This document shows, piece after piece, positions 1 through 8,398 of a stretch of DNA of 42,593 bases; position 1 is the stretch's first letter; each line of letters starts with the position of its first letter. The stretch lies in contig CALDDN010000018.1 of the NCBI GenBank assembly GCA_937936615.1, positions 1 to 42,593 on the forward strand. The letters run 5' to 3'. A program made the translations under genes and the position numbers. Under the pieces are notes generated by a model. That model worked only from the letters and a program-made list of their open reading frames with translations. It was not told the origin of the DNA and made no database searches. This stretch comes from an uncultured Bacteroidia bacterium (lineage in GTDB: Bacteria > Bacteroidota > Bacteroidia > J057 > CALDDN01).

Positions 1-48
1 AAGAATAAAACTTAACATTGAATGCCCAAAGCATACCTCCTGCCGCTC

Positions 49-408
49 ATGATCGCCACCATCCGCCTCGAAGGCATCCGTCTCTTCGCCCATCACGGCG
101 TGAATGAAGCTGAACGGGCTACAGGCGGCCCCTTCGAAGTCTGGGTGGAATTGGACGCCGACATCAAAAGCGCAGGCTTTCACGACGACCTGCGTCAGAC
201 CATCGATTACCAGACCGTCTTCGAGATCGTGCAGGCTGAAATGCGCCAGCCCCGCAAGCTGCTCGAAACCCTCGTTGTGAGCATCTGCGGCAAACTCATC
301 GGCCACAGCGATGCCATCAAGCGGGTTCGGGTTCGGGTCTGCAAACTCAATCCCCCCTTGGGCGGCACCTGCGACCGAGCCTGTGTCGAATACACCGTCG
401 CCCGCTAG
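49..408 (+). CDS. folB: Dihydroneopterin aldolase
   Basis: Cytoplasmic folate-pathway enzyme that converts 7,8-dihydroneopterin to 6-hydroxymethyl-dihydropterin and glycolaldehyde. The 119-residue product is close to the family's usual size of about 120 and shows the family landmarks in order: FAHHGVNEAER near the N-terminus, TIDYQTVFEIV in the middle, KLLETLVVSIC, and the C-terminal VCKLNPPLG segment carrying the conserved lysine of the active site. An in-frame ATG at 22 would add nine residues, but homologues start right before the first strand (MIATIRLEGIRLFAHHG), and a TAACATTG box at 13-20, one base off the -7 consensus, would put transcription start after 22. It ends 11 bases from the convergent gene at 420. 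No other folate gene is visible nearby. Confidence 0.93.
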   Translation: MIATIRLEGIRLFAHHGVNEAERATGGPFEVWVELDADIKSAGFHDDLRQTIDYQTVFEIVQAEMRQPRKLLETLVVSICGKLIGHSDAIKRVRVRVCKLNPPLGGTCDRACVEYTVAR

Positions 409-419
409 CACTGGGCTGA

Positions 420-1955
420 CTATTCCACGACTACCACCGGCTGCGGGTGTACATAAGTGTGACGGCACTTGTCGTTGATATAAGCCGTCAGCCGCACGAT
501 GAACGTGCCCGCCCGTCCGTAGCGGTGGACGGGCGATTTCTCGCTGCTCGACTGGCCGTCGCCAAATTCCCAACGCCAGCCCGTGCCGTAGCGGCTCTGG
601 TTGACGAAGCGGATGGGCGTGCCCGTCCGTACAGTCGCGCCGCGCTGGTCGCTCACGAAGCTGGCTCCGATCTGGTTGCAGGGCAGCTCGTCGATGCACA
701 GCAGCCAGCAGTCGAAGCCCGCAGGAGGCTGGTTCCGCCGGAAGCGGTTCTCCTTGCGACCCAGCACATAATAGCGGCCTGGGCGGAATTCAACCAGGGC
801 CACCCCGTATTCGTCGTAGGGGCCACCGAAGGTCTGTTCCCAGATGGTTTTGCCATTGGTGTCCAGGCGGATGACCCACAGGTCGCTGCGGCCCTTGAGC
901 AGGGGATGGCTCAGCTGGCGGTACGTCGAACTGCCCACGGCAATGAGGCCACCATCCCGCGTCAGGGTCAGCCCCGTCAGTTCCTCAAAGCCCTCCTGGC
1001 CCCAGATGCGTTCCCAAAGCAGCTGCCCGTTGGTATCGAACTTGAGCAGCCAGAACTGCCGCGACTGCCCCTCCTGCGCCGTACTACCTGCCGCGTAAAT
1101 CATCCCAAACTCGGTTTCAACCACCGCGTGAATCACATCGTCGAAGGGTTTTTTGAGGATGCGGGTCCACAAGGGCTGACCCGTCAAATCCAGCTTCCGC
1201 AAAAACGCATCCCCATGCACCCGCAGGCGCGAGGAATCGAGTTCGGGCGAGGTCGTTACCCCTGCCACCAGATAGCCGCCGTCGCGGGTGGCAGCCAGGG
1301 CCGTAGCCCACTCGTGGCCACTGCCCCCCCACACGCTCTGTTTGAGCAGCTCTCCGGCCCGCGAGGTGATGCCTAACCAGAGGTTCGAGAGCGGCGGCTG
1401 CTCGGCGGGCAGGTCGCGGTCGACCGACCAGGTGCTGCCGGCAAAGACAAATCCACCATAGCTCGTAACCGCCAGACCACCCAGGCGGTCGGGGCCGCTG
1501 CCACCCAGGCGTTTTTCCATCAAGACCATACCTGCCGTACTCACCTTACCCAGCCAGACATCGGCCCCGTAGCGCACATCGCCGGCATCGGGCTGGGGCA
1601 GCTGGCTGCCGGTCGTTCCCCCAAAAAGAATTCCTCCACCGTCGGGGAGCAGAGCGAGGGCCGAAATACGGTCGGTGGCCGAACCACCCGGGGCCAGCTG
1701 CCAGTACACCTTGTCCAGGCTGGGGTGCAGCTTGAACAGCAGCCCCCTGCTCAGGCCGGTCGAATCGACCGACCAGCCCCCCACATACAGGCTGCTGTCA
1801 GGCCCCACAAGCAGGCTGCTCGGGAAATCATGGCCCGAGGTGCCAAAAAATCGTTGCGCCCGCAGCACCGGAAAGGTCTGGGCAGCGGCCTGAACCACCA
1901 GCAGAAAAAAAAAGACGCCCGCGAGCGTCTTCAGGTACTTGATAAAAGGCTTCAT
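420..1955 (-). CDS. Secreted beta-propeller-like protein with C-terminal PKD domain
   Basis: Predicted exported protein of 511 residues. Residues 1-25 form a signal peptide (basic start, hydrophobic core, then AAAQ). The body consists of irregular repeats of roughly 50-60 residues built on GGSG-x-[DE] followed by DGG-[FYL]-[LIV]-x-[AG]-G-[ST], as in SBBP-like or kelch-like propeller proteins that Bacteroidota secrete in number. Residues 433-511 form a PKD domain with the typical WEFGDG and HRYGRAGTFIVRLTA motifs. There is no recognisable T9SS tail; the protein ends shortly after the PKD strand. Its ATG shares one base with the sucD stop codon (TGATG), so it is probably translated by coupling to sucD. 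The substrate or partner is unknown; binding of sugar or protein surface is only a guess from the fold. Confidence 0.85.
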   Translation of the reverse strand: MKPFIKYLKTLAGVFFFLLVVQAAAQTFPVLRAQRFFGTSGHDFPSSLLVGPDSSLYVGGWSVDSTGLSRGLLFKLHPSLDKVYWQLAPGGSATDRISALALLPDGGGILFGGTTGSQLPQPDAGDVRYGADVWLGKVSTAGMVLMEKRLGGSGPDRLGGLAVTSYGGFVFAGSTWSVDRDLPAEQPPLSNLWLGITSRAGELLKQSVWGGSGHEWATALAATRDGGYLVAGVTTSPELDSSRLRVHGDAFLRKLDLTGQPLWTRILKKPFDDVIHAVVETEFGMIYAAGSTAQEGQSRQFWLLKFDTNGQLLWERIWGQEGFEELTGLTLTRDGGLIAVGSSTYRQLSHPLLKGRSDLWVIRLDTNGKTIWEQTFGGPYDEYGVALVEFRPGRYYVLGRKENRFRRNQPPAGFDCWLLCIDELPCNQIGASFVSDQRGATVRTGTPIRFVNQSRYGTGWRWEFGDGQSSSEKSPVHRYGRAGTFIVRLTAYINDKCRHTYVHPQPVVVVE

Positions 1956-2833
1956 CAGGCGGGTACGCCCAGTGCTTTGGCCATTGTCGAGCCGATCTCA
2001 GCAGGCGACTCCACGACGTGGATGCCGCAGTCGGCCATGACGCGCATCTTTTCCGCAGCCGTACCCTTGCCCCCCGAAATGATGGCACCGGCGTGGCCCA
2101 TGCGGCGGCCCGGAGGGGCTGTCTGACCCGCAATAAACCCGACAACCGGTTTTTTTACGTTGTACTTGATCCATTCGGCAGCAATTTCTTCGTTCGAGCC
2201 GCCGATCTCGCCAATCATGATGATGCCTTTGGTTTCGGGGTCGTCGTTGAAAAGTTTGATGATATCGAGGTGGGTCGAGCCTACGACGGGATCACCGCCA
2301 ATGCCTACACAGGTACTTTGACCCAGATTCTGCTTCGTTACCTGGTCTACGGCCTCGTAAGTGAGAGTACCCGAGCGCGAGACAATGCCAATCGAACCCG
2401 GGTTATGGATGAAAGCTGGCATGATACCCACTTTGGCCTGGCCGGGCGTGATGACCCCCGGACAGTTGGGGCCAATGAGACGTACGCCGCGGTCATCGAC
2501 ATAAGCCTTGGCATAAATCATATCGGCAGGCGGAATGCCCTCGGTAATGGCGATAATAAGTTCAATACCCGCTTCGGCGGCTTCCATGATGGCATCGGCG
2601 GCGAAAGCCGGCGGCACAAAGATGATCGATACATTGGCCTGAGTGGCTTCCACGGCATCGCGTACGGTGTTGAACACGGGCCGGTCGAGGTGCGTGCTGC
2701 CCCCCTTACCGGGGGTTACACCGCCGACAACGTTGGTATTGTAGGCGATCATCTGCGTGGCGTGGAAGGTTCCTTCGCTGCCGGTGAAGCCTTGTACTAG
2801 AACACGGGAATTGCTGTTGACAAGAATACTCAT
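1955..2833 (-). CDS. sucD: Succinyl-CoA synthetase (ADP-forming), alpha subunit
   Basis: TCA-cycle enzyme subunit that binds CoA and carries the phosphohistidine, interconverting succinyl-CoA and succinate with nucleotide triphosphate formation. The 292-residue product has the alpha-subunit landmarks: the N-terminal CoA-binding Rossmann segment ([15 protein letters not shown]), [33 protein letters not shown] and the C-terminal histidine segment [14 protein letters not shown]. The start is taken at ATG 2833 ([16 protein letters not shown]); an upstream in-frame start at 2911 would add 26 residues with no counterpart in the family and an AT-rich composition. The beta-subunit gene sucC is not adjacent. 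The downstream gene, a secreted propeller protein, overlaps its stop codon, an unexpected partner for a central metabolic enzyme. Confidence 0.97.
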   Translation of the reverse strand: MSILVNSNSRVLVQGFTGSEGTFHATQMIAYNTNVVGGVTPGKGGSTHLDRPVFNTVRDAVEATQANVSIIFVPPAFAADAIMEAAEAGIELIIAITEGIPPADMIYAKAYVDDRGVRLIGPNCPGVITPGQAKVGIMPAFIHNPGSIGIVSRSGTLTYEAVDQVTKQNLGQSTCVGIGGDPVVGSTHLDIIKLFNDDPETKGIIMIGEIGGSNEEIAAEWIKYNVKKPVVGFIAGQTAPPGRRMGHAGAIISGGKGTAAEKMRVMADCGIHVVESPAEIGSTMAKALGVPA

Positions 2834-2997
2834 GGGATGGGGCTGGATGGCTGGTTTTACGATCAAGCTAAGGTACGAAAAATCATATTTTCGATGCCCT
2901 GCGCATTCCAAAAATGATTTTATATTTTTAATAATAACATTTTTTCATAATAAAAAACCGCATTTTTTAACTTTAAACAGCCATAAATTCCGATAAT

Positions 2998-3025
2998 TTG
3001 AAATGACCTCGCTGCACTATTTTTG
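2998..3025 (+). promoter_or_regulatory. Bacteroidota-type promoter of the ABC ATPase gene
   Basis: TTG at 2998-3000, a 17-base spacer, and TATTTTTG at 3018-3025, an exact match to the TAnnTTTG -7 element. The ATG at 3030 lies only four bases after the box, so the message is probably leaderless or nearly so. This excludes the earlier in-frame ATG at 3003, which lies upstream of the predicted transcription start. Confidence 0.7.
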
Positions 3026-3029
3026 CCCC

Positions 3030-4271
3030 ATGACCACCTGGGCCATCGAAGCCGATGGACTGACCAAGTCCTTCCGCAAGGGCGTGTACTTCGAGACGCT
3101 CCGCCACCAGCTCACGCGCCGCCTGCGCCAGGCCCTGCGCCCCTGGAGGCCCGCCCCTCGCTTCGACCGACGCTTCCTTGCCCTCGACGACGTAAGCTTC
3201 CAGCTGGCCCAGGGTCAAGTAATGGGGCTCATCGGCAGCAACGGTTCGGGCAAAAGCACCCTCCTGAAACTGCTTTCGCGCATCACCCCGCCCGACCGCG
3301 GACGGGCCGTCGTCCGCGGCAGCCTCGCCTCCCTGCTCGAAGTGGGCACGGGCTTTCACCCCGAACTGACGGGCCGCGAAAACATTTTCCTCAACGGAGC
3401 CATTCTGGGCCTGCGCCGCGCCCAGGTGCGCCAACGCCTCGAAGCCATCGTCGAATTTGCCGAAGTCGGAGACCACCTCGATACGCCCGTCAAATTCTAC
3501 TCCAGCGGCATGTACGTCCGCCTCGCCTTTTCGGTGGCCGCCCACATCGAACCCGACGTCCTGATTCTGGATGAGGTGTTGGCCGTGGGCGACGCGGCCT
3601 TTCAGCGGCGTTGCCTCGGCAAGATGGAGGAAGCCGCCACCAGCGGGCGCACCGTCGTGCTGGTAAGCCACAACCTGTCGGTGGTTTCACGGCTCTGCAC
3701 GCAGGCCCTGCTGCTGGAGCGGGGGCGGGCGGTGGCTTTCGGACCGGCATCGGCGGTGGTGGAACGCTACCTGCACGGGGCCGGTGCAGCACCCAGTTCG
3801 GACGTGCGCTGGGACCCGCCCCGCAGCGATTACGGCATCGTCTACCTGCACCGCGCCCGCCTGACCGACCGGACAGGTCGCCCGCTGCTGCTGGTGTCTC
3901 GGGAGCAGGGCTGCCGGATCGAGGTCATCTACGAAGTGCGCGAGGGCGGCCAGAATCCCGGGCCGGCCGTCGAGCTGGTTTCGGCCCAGGGCGAGGTAAT
4001 CTGCACGCTCCGGCCACCCGCCGAAGCCGTGCAACGATTGCGGGGTTTTGTACGGGCGGTGGTCGAAGTACCGCCCCATGTACTGCGGGCTGGCCTCTAC
4101 CGCGTGGCGGTGGGGCTTCGGCGCACGGTGGCCCCACACGGCTGGTTCGTTCGCATCGACAACGCCCTGCTGATCGAAGCGGTGGAAGACCCCGACGAGG
4201 ACACGCCCGAGTCTCCGGCACTGCTCCGGCCCGACTGGCCTTGGCTTATCGAAACAGTCGCCACACCGTAG
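3030..4271 (+). CDS. ABC transporter ATP-binding protein, polysaccharide export (Wzt/TagH-like)
   Basis: Cytoplasmic ATPase of an ABC exporter for O-antigen-like or teichoic-acid-like polysaccharide. In the 413-residue product, Walker A is GSNGSGKS at residues 69-76, the signature is the variant YSSGM near 157-161, and Walker B is VLILDEVLAVGD near 177-188; this variant signature and the VLAVGD stretch are typical of Wzt. Residues from about 250 to the end form a beta-rich C-terminal domain like the Wzt glycan-binding domain, ending in a Pro/Glu-rich tail. The start is set by the promoter box ending at 3025. No Wzm-type permease is adjacent, so the partner must be encoded elsewhere. Polysaccharide genes recur at 30.5-38 kb in this window but on the other strand. 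Confidence 0.9.
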   Translation: MTTWAIEADGLTKSFRKGVYFETLRHQLTRRLRQALRPWRPAPRFDRRFLALDDVSFQLAQGQVMGLIGSNGSGKSTLLKLLSRITPPDRGRAVVRGSLASLLEVGTGFHPELTGRENIFLNGAILGLRRAQVRQRLEAIVEFAEVGDHLDTPVKFYSSGMYVRLAFSVAAHIEPDVLILDEVLAVGDAAFQRRCLGKMEEAATSGRTVVLVSHNLSVVSRLCTQALLLERGRAVAFGPASAVVERYLHGAGAAPSSDVRWDPPRSDYGIVYLHRARLTDRTGRPLLLVSREQGCRIEVIYEVREGGQNPGPAVELVSAQGEVICTLRPPAEAVQRLRGFVRAVVEVPPHVLRAGLYRVAVGLRRTVAPHGWFVRIDNALLIEAVEDPDEDTPESPALLRPDWPWLIETVATP

Positions 4272-4311
4272 GGAAACCTGCTGTCAAAGCAGGTGATGGA
4301 GCTGCGCTCGG

Positions 4312-4340
4312 ATGGATTGCTTCGATTCAATCCATTTTTT
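4312..4340 (+). terminator. Intrinsic terminator after the ABC ATPase gene
   Basis: An 8-bp perfect stem (ATGGATTG at 4312-4319 with CAATCCAT at 4328-4335), an 8-base loop, and a run of six T at 4335-4340. It lies 40 bases after the stop codon. A weaker 6-bp hairpin (ACCTGC/GCAGGT, 4276-4294) precedes it. The rest of the gap up to 4460 is AT-rich and shows nothing else. Confidence 0.75.
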
Positions 4341-4465
4341 CGAAAATCCGAAGCCTCGCAAAGTAAAAACTCGCCAAGTAAAAAGCTGCAGGATCGAATA
4401 CCGTATTTCCTGAAACCGCTTTGTAAAACTTAAACTTTTTGAATTTTCAAAATATGCGGTACGTC

Positions 4466-4485
4466 AAAAGCTTCGGGATCGAAGC
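4466..4485 (-). terminator. Possible terminator of the kinase/response-regulator pair
   Basis: Read on the minus strand, GCTTCG and CGAAGC form a 6-bp stem with a 4-base loop, followed by TTTT. It lies about 50 bases past the stop codon of the response regulator at 4537. The stem and T run are short, so efficiency is uncertain. Confidence 0.5.
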
Positions 4486-4536
4486 CCGACAGTAAGCAGC
4501 GGGAGGGTGCCGGCCTGCACAGTTGCAGCACCTGCC

Positions 4537-5208
4537 TCAAATCAGGTTTTGCTCCGTTACGTAGCGCACCAGCGCGGCGGCATTGGTAACGCCCACTTTT
4601 TGCAGGATGTTGCGCCGATGGGTGTCGACGGTGCGGGTGCTGATGTAGAGCTGTTCGGCGATTTCGGCGTTGCTCTTGCCGGCGGCGATGAGCCGGATCA
4701 CGTCCATTTCGCGAGGGGTGAAGACGACCCGCCGCGAAGGGATTTCGTCATCGTCGCCTGAATCGGTGCTCGAGAGGTGATTCATCATGATTTCGAGCAC
4801 CTCGCGGCTGAAGTAATACTGCCCTTGGGCGACCATTTCGACGGCCTGCAGCAGGTGTTCTTTGCTGATGTTTTTGAGCATGTAGCCATGGGCTCCAGCC
4901 TGCGAGACCTTGGCGATGAACTTTTCCTCGTCGTGAATGGAGAGCACCAGCACGCGGGTTTGCGGGTGATGTTCTACGATGTATTCGGTAACCTCGACGC
5001 CGCTCATGCCGGGCATGTCGATGTCCATGAGCACGACATCGACGCGCTGCTTGGCGATGAAATCGAGGGCGGCCGGACCGCTGTCGGCCTGGCCTACGAC
5101 GTGGATGCGGTCGCTGCTTTCGAGCAGCGAGGCGATGCCTTGGCGGATGATGTAGTGGTCATCGACCAGCAGCACCCGGATGCGTTCCTTGGTGGCGGAT
5201 TCGGCCAT
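4537..5208 (-). CDS. NarL/FixJ-family response regulator
   Basis: Two-component transcription factor of 223 residues. The receiver domain (about 10-128) has the acidic pair D16/D17, the phosphoacceptor D62 in the MDIDMPGMSG motif, S90 and K112. The C-terminal LuxR-type helix-turn-helix (about 160-223) has FTPREMDVIRLIAAGKSNAEIAEQLYIS followed in sequence by TRTVDTHRRNI, which in this family binds DNA as a dimer. A short acidic linker (SSTDSGDDDE) separates the domains. It follows the HisKA_3 kinase gene at 5309 by 100 bases on the same strand, the standard arrangement for this pair, so the kinase is its likely phosphodonor. The regulated genes cannot be told from the sequence. Confidence 0.93.
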   Translation of the reverse strand: MAESATKERIRVLLVDDHYIIRQGIASLLESSDRIHVVGQADSGPAALDFIAKQRVDVVLMDIDMPGMSGVEVTEYIVEHHPQTRVLVLSIHDEEKFIAKVSQAGAHGYMLKNISKEHLLQAVEMVAQGQYYFSREVLEIMMNHLSSTDSGDDDEIPSRRVVFTPREMDVIRLIAAGKSNAEIAEQLYISTRTVDTHRRNILQKVGVTNAAALVRYVTEQNLI

Positions 5209-5308
5209 GGGTTCAAACTATTTTGGATTTAAATTTAGTGGTTTTTTATTATGTACGACAAAGGAGTAAGGCCGTTATACTTAAGCAGGCCTAATATGCG
5301 CCCGTAAT

Positions 5309-7126
5309 TTAGCCACCTAGGGTCTGCAGGGGTACTTCAATCGAAACGATGGTGCCGCTGCCCGGATTCGAATCGATGGTGGCATAGCCGCCCAGCATTT
5401 CGGTGCGCATGCGGATGTTGGTCAGGCCGCTGCTTTCCTGTTCCTTCTCTTTGAGGTCGAAGCCCTGACCGTTGTCCTCGATGGTGAGGGTGATGTACTT
5501 CTCGTTACGGATGAGCTGCACGCTGATGGCCGTTGCATTGGCGTATTTGAGGGCGTTGTTGACGGCTTCCTGGGCGATGCGGAACAGGTCGAGTTCGATG
5601 TTGTCGGGCAACTTGAGGCGTTCGGTTTTGTGGTGGTAGAGGGTTACCTGCACGCCGCTCGACTTGGTCATGCGCGTGGCCAGTTGCTCGAGGGCCAGCA
5701 CCAGGCCGTAGTCCTTGAGGGTACGCGGCATCAGGTTGTAGGAAATACCGCGGGCCTCGTTGATGGCCTCATCGAGGGTGCACTCCACATCGTGCAGAAC
5801 GGTACGCAGGCGTTGCAGGGCCTGCGAGTCCTCGTTCGATGTCTGACTGCAGGCTTCCTCGAGCAGGTTCTGGGCGTGGTAGATGCCGAGCTTCGAGCCG
5901 GTAAGCAGCTGGCCCAGGCCGTCGTGAATTTCTTGCGAGATGCGCCGCCGCTCCTTTTCCTGGCTCTGCAGAATGGCCCGCATCTTGACCTTCTCGAGGG
6001 CCGGACGCTGCTCCATGTAGCGTTTTTTCTCCGTTACCTCGCGGATGATGCCAATCCAGTGGGGATCGGGTACGTCGTCGATGCGGAAAGGGTCGATGTC
6101 GAGTTCCAGCCAGATCGAGGTGCCGTTCTGGCGGAACATCTGCGTTTCGATACTCACGCGCTGATCGGGCCGCAGGTAGGACTGCAGCAGGCGGATGATG
6201 TCCTGCCGGTTGGTCAGGTAGTCGTAGCGGTGCATCACCCACGAAGTTTGATCCACGCGGCCGCTTTCGAGCAGGTAATCGACGATGGCCTCAAAAGCGG
6301 GATTGGCAAAGATGGCCGCTTTGTCGCGGCTGCCCTGCCGCTGGCGGAAGATCACCACCGCATCCTGCGTACGGTGAATGGCCAGTTCGAACATCGAGAG
6401 CCGCTCGTGAAGCCGCCGCTGGGCCGTTACCTCGGCCACGAACAGCACCACGCCTTCGATGCGTCCGTTCACCTGCCAGGGGCTGGCCGAAAGCTCGATG
6501 TAGTTATCCTCGTCGGCGCGGCTTAGGGCCAGCAGCTCGGCCGTGCTGACTCCGCCGATGCCCCGGTCGAGGACACTACGCACGCGCTTGAGGTCGGCGG
6601 CGGGCAGCTGAGCCATGCGGAAAACATCGAGCAAGGAGCTACCCCGTCGCGGCAAACCACCGAACTGCTGCCGGTGCCAGCGTTCGTAGCTCCGGGTATA
6701 ATACTGGATGCGGTTCAAGGGATCGAGGTAGAGCAGCATCGGCTCGTAGCGGGCAGACGAGCGGTACTGCTCCACGGCCGCAGGCTGTGGCAGAGCTTCA
6801 ATCCACGCGATCAGGTGCCCCTCACGAGTCCGACCTCGAATCCAGAGCGAAGGGGCACCAACAATTCCCGACCGAGGAGGCAATACCTCCGATACCCAGT
6901 CGCCACGGCAACCGGCCAAGAAAGAGTCGATCAGGTCGTCGACGTAACGGGAGGAAGAGCTGCTCAGATCAAGCATCAGCAACCGGCATGCAGTCGAATC
7001 AGCATGCACCAGCCGCCGGTCCCGCAGCCGAACCACTACCAGCCCCGCTGCTCCCTCACCGGCAGCATCGCAAGCAGGCCCGGGCAGCAAATCCTTCCAC
7101 TTCAGGTCCGAGGGCAGGGAATTCAC
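5309..7126 (-). CDS. PAS-domain sensor histidine kinase, HisKA_3/NarX type
   Basis: Soluble 605-residue kinase with no predicted membrane segment. After a variable N-terminal region there are two PAS-like domains (about 122-235, ending ...LFVAEVTAQRR, and about 242-368, ending WIGIIREVTEKKR). The dimerisation/phosphotransfer helix has H401 in the motif EIHDGLGQLLTGSKLG, typical of HisKA_3. The ATPase domain has the N box IAQEAVNNALKYA (about 517-529), DNGQGF (551-556) and GLTNIRMRTEMLGG (567-580). The start is a GTG at 7126; no in-frame ATG lies shortly before or after it, so the N-terminus is not certain. It is the first gene of a pair with the regulator at 4537. The signal is unknown; a cytoplasmic ligand or redox state sensed by PAS is inference. 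Confidence 0.92.
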   Translation of the reverse strand: MNSLPSDLKWKDLLPGPACDAAGEGAAGLVVVRLRDRRLVHADSTACRLLMLDLSSSSSRYVDDLIDSFLAGCRGDWVSEVLPPRSGIVGAPSLWIRGRTREGHLIAWIEALPQPAAVEQYRSSARYEPMLLYLDPLNRIQYYTRSYERWHRQQFGGLPRRGSSLLDVFRMAQLPAADLKRVRSVLDRGIGGVSTAELLALSRADEDNYIELSASPWQVNGRIEGVVLFVAEVTAQRRLHERLSMFELAIHRTQDAVVIFRQRQGSRDKAAIFANPAFEAIVDYLLESGRVDQTSWVMHRYDYLTNRQDIIRLLQSYLRPDQRVSIETQMFRQNGTSIWLELDIDPFRIDDVPDPHWIGIIREVTEKKRYMEQRPALEKVKMRAILQSQEKERRRISQEIHDGLGQLLTGSKLGIYHAQNLLEEACSQTSNEDSQALQRLRTVLHDVECTLDEAINEARGISYNLMPRTLKDYGLVLALEQLATRMTKSSGVQVTLYHHKTERLKLPDNIELDLFRIAQEAVNNALKYANATAISVQLIRNEKYITLTIEDNGQGFDLKEKEQESSGLTNIRMRTEMLGGYATIDSNPGSGTIVSIEVPLQTLGG

Positions 7127-7420
7127 GCCGAAATAAAGCCGTTATCCGCTATTAGAAAACCTATTTAAGCAGCAATTAATTACAACTTAATCATATGCGC
7201 TTGAGCAATCGGACGTAAAGCGAGGAACTGAAGTTTAGAGCCGTCTTCAACTCAACCATGGTTTTGATTAAAAAAGTATTGATTGAAATAAAAATTGATT
7301 TGAATATCAGGTATTAATACTTAGAAAAATCGTCAAAAAATTTTTCAGAAAAACACTCAGTCCGACTTGCCAACTCCCCAACAGAAAAGGCTGCCCGTCG
7401 CAGAAACCAAATCGCTTGCA

Positions 7421-8398
7421 ATGGGGTTAGCAAAAGCTGTGCAACTGGAAGCATCAAAATCAGGTCAGGACATCGAACGAGCCGCGCAGGCCCTGCGGGA
7501 AGGCCTGCTGGTAGGCTTGCCCACTGAAACCGTTTACGGACTGGGTGCCAATGCCTGGAGCGAATCAGCCCTGCGGGCCGTCTTCGCCGCCAAAAGGCGT
7601 CCTTTCAATGACCCCCTGATTCTGCATACCTCGGCAGCAAGCCGCCTGGGGGAGATTGCCGCTCAAATCCCACCGCAGGCCATGCGATTAGCCGAAGCCT
7701 TCTGGCCCGGACCGCTCACCCTGCTGCTGCCCCGCACCCCGCGGGTACCCAATCTGGTTACGGCAGGTCTGCCGACGGTAGCCGTCCGCATACCCGACCA
7801 CCCGCTGACCCTGGAGCTGCTGCGCCGACTTGAGTTTCCGGTGGCCGCGCCCAGTGCCAATCCCTTTGGCTACATCAGCCCCACCACCGCCGCCCACGTG
7901 TTCGATCAGCTGGGCGACGCAGTGGCCTATGTCCTCGACGGCGGCCCCTGCCGCCTGGGGCTGGAATCGACGATCGTCGGCTTCGACGAAGGCATTCCTA
8001 CCGTCTACCGCCTGGGCAGCCTGAACATCGATCAGCTGGTGCGGGTGGTAGGTCGCGTAGGGCAACGTCAGGCAGCAGGAGCTGCCCCACCAGTACCCGG
8101 AGCCTTACCCAGCCATTATGCGCCTCGAACACCCCTGCAGATCGGGCATCCGCCCCAACCAACCGATCCGCGCTGGGGCTGGCTGAGCCTCAAGACCAGA
8201 CGCCCCGACCTGCCACCGGCCAATCAAATTCAGCTCTCGGCAGTAGGCGATCTCGAAGAGGCCGCCCGTAACCTGTACGCAGCCCTGCGCTACCTCGACA
8301 GCCTCAACCTGACCCGCATCTACGCCGAACCGATGCCCGATTCGGGGCTGGGGCTGGCCCTCAACGACCGGCTGCGGCGGGCCGCCGCCGCTCACTGA
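7421..8398 (+). CDS. sua5: L-threonylcarbamoyladenylate synthase, Sua5 type
   Basis: Cytoplasmic enzyme that makes threonylcarbamoyl-AMP from threonine, bicarbonate and ATP for the t6A modification of ANN-decoding tRNAs. The 325-residue product has an N-terminal YrdC domain with LPTETVYGLGANA, KRRPFNDPLILH, PGPLTLLLP, RIPDHPLTLELL, ANPFGYISPTTAAHV and GLESTIVGF, then a C-terminal Sua5 domain from about residue 200 with the linker PGALPSHYAPRTPL. This is the long, two-domain form rather than the short TsaC form. ATG 7421 is preferred over a TTG at 7367, since the extra 18 residues match nothing in the family. Its 3' end overlaps the convergent gene at 8392 by seven bases. The 294-base gap before it (7127-7420) is AT-rich and divergent from the kinase gene; no clear promoter box was found there. 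Confidence 0.94.
   Translation: MGLAKAVQLEASKSGQDIERAAQALREGLLVGLPTETVYGLGANAWSESALRAVFAAKRRPFNDPLILHTSAASRLGEIAAQIPPQAMRLAEAFWPGPLTLLLPRTPRVPNLVTAGLPTVAVRIPDHPLTLELLRRLEFPVAAPSANPFGYISPTTAAHVFDQLGDAVAYVLDGGPCRLGLESTIVGFDEGIPTVYRLGSLNIDQLVRVVGRVGQRQAAGAAPPVPGALPSHYAPRTPLQIGHPPQPTDPRWGWLSLKTRRPDLPPANQIQLSAVGDLEEAARNLYAALRYLDSLNLTRIYAEPMPDSGLGLALNDRLRRAAAAH

Noticed and set aside
2834-2911. A 26-residue N-terminal extension of sucD
   Set aside because: Homologues begin at the strand VLVQGFTG after a few residues; the extension is AT-rich and promoter-like.
5769-6242. A proline/arginine-rich minus-strand frame within the kinase gene
   Set aside because: It is an alternative frame of the same strand with no domain; the main frame has the kinase motifs.
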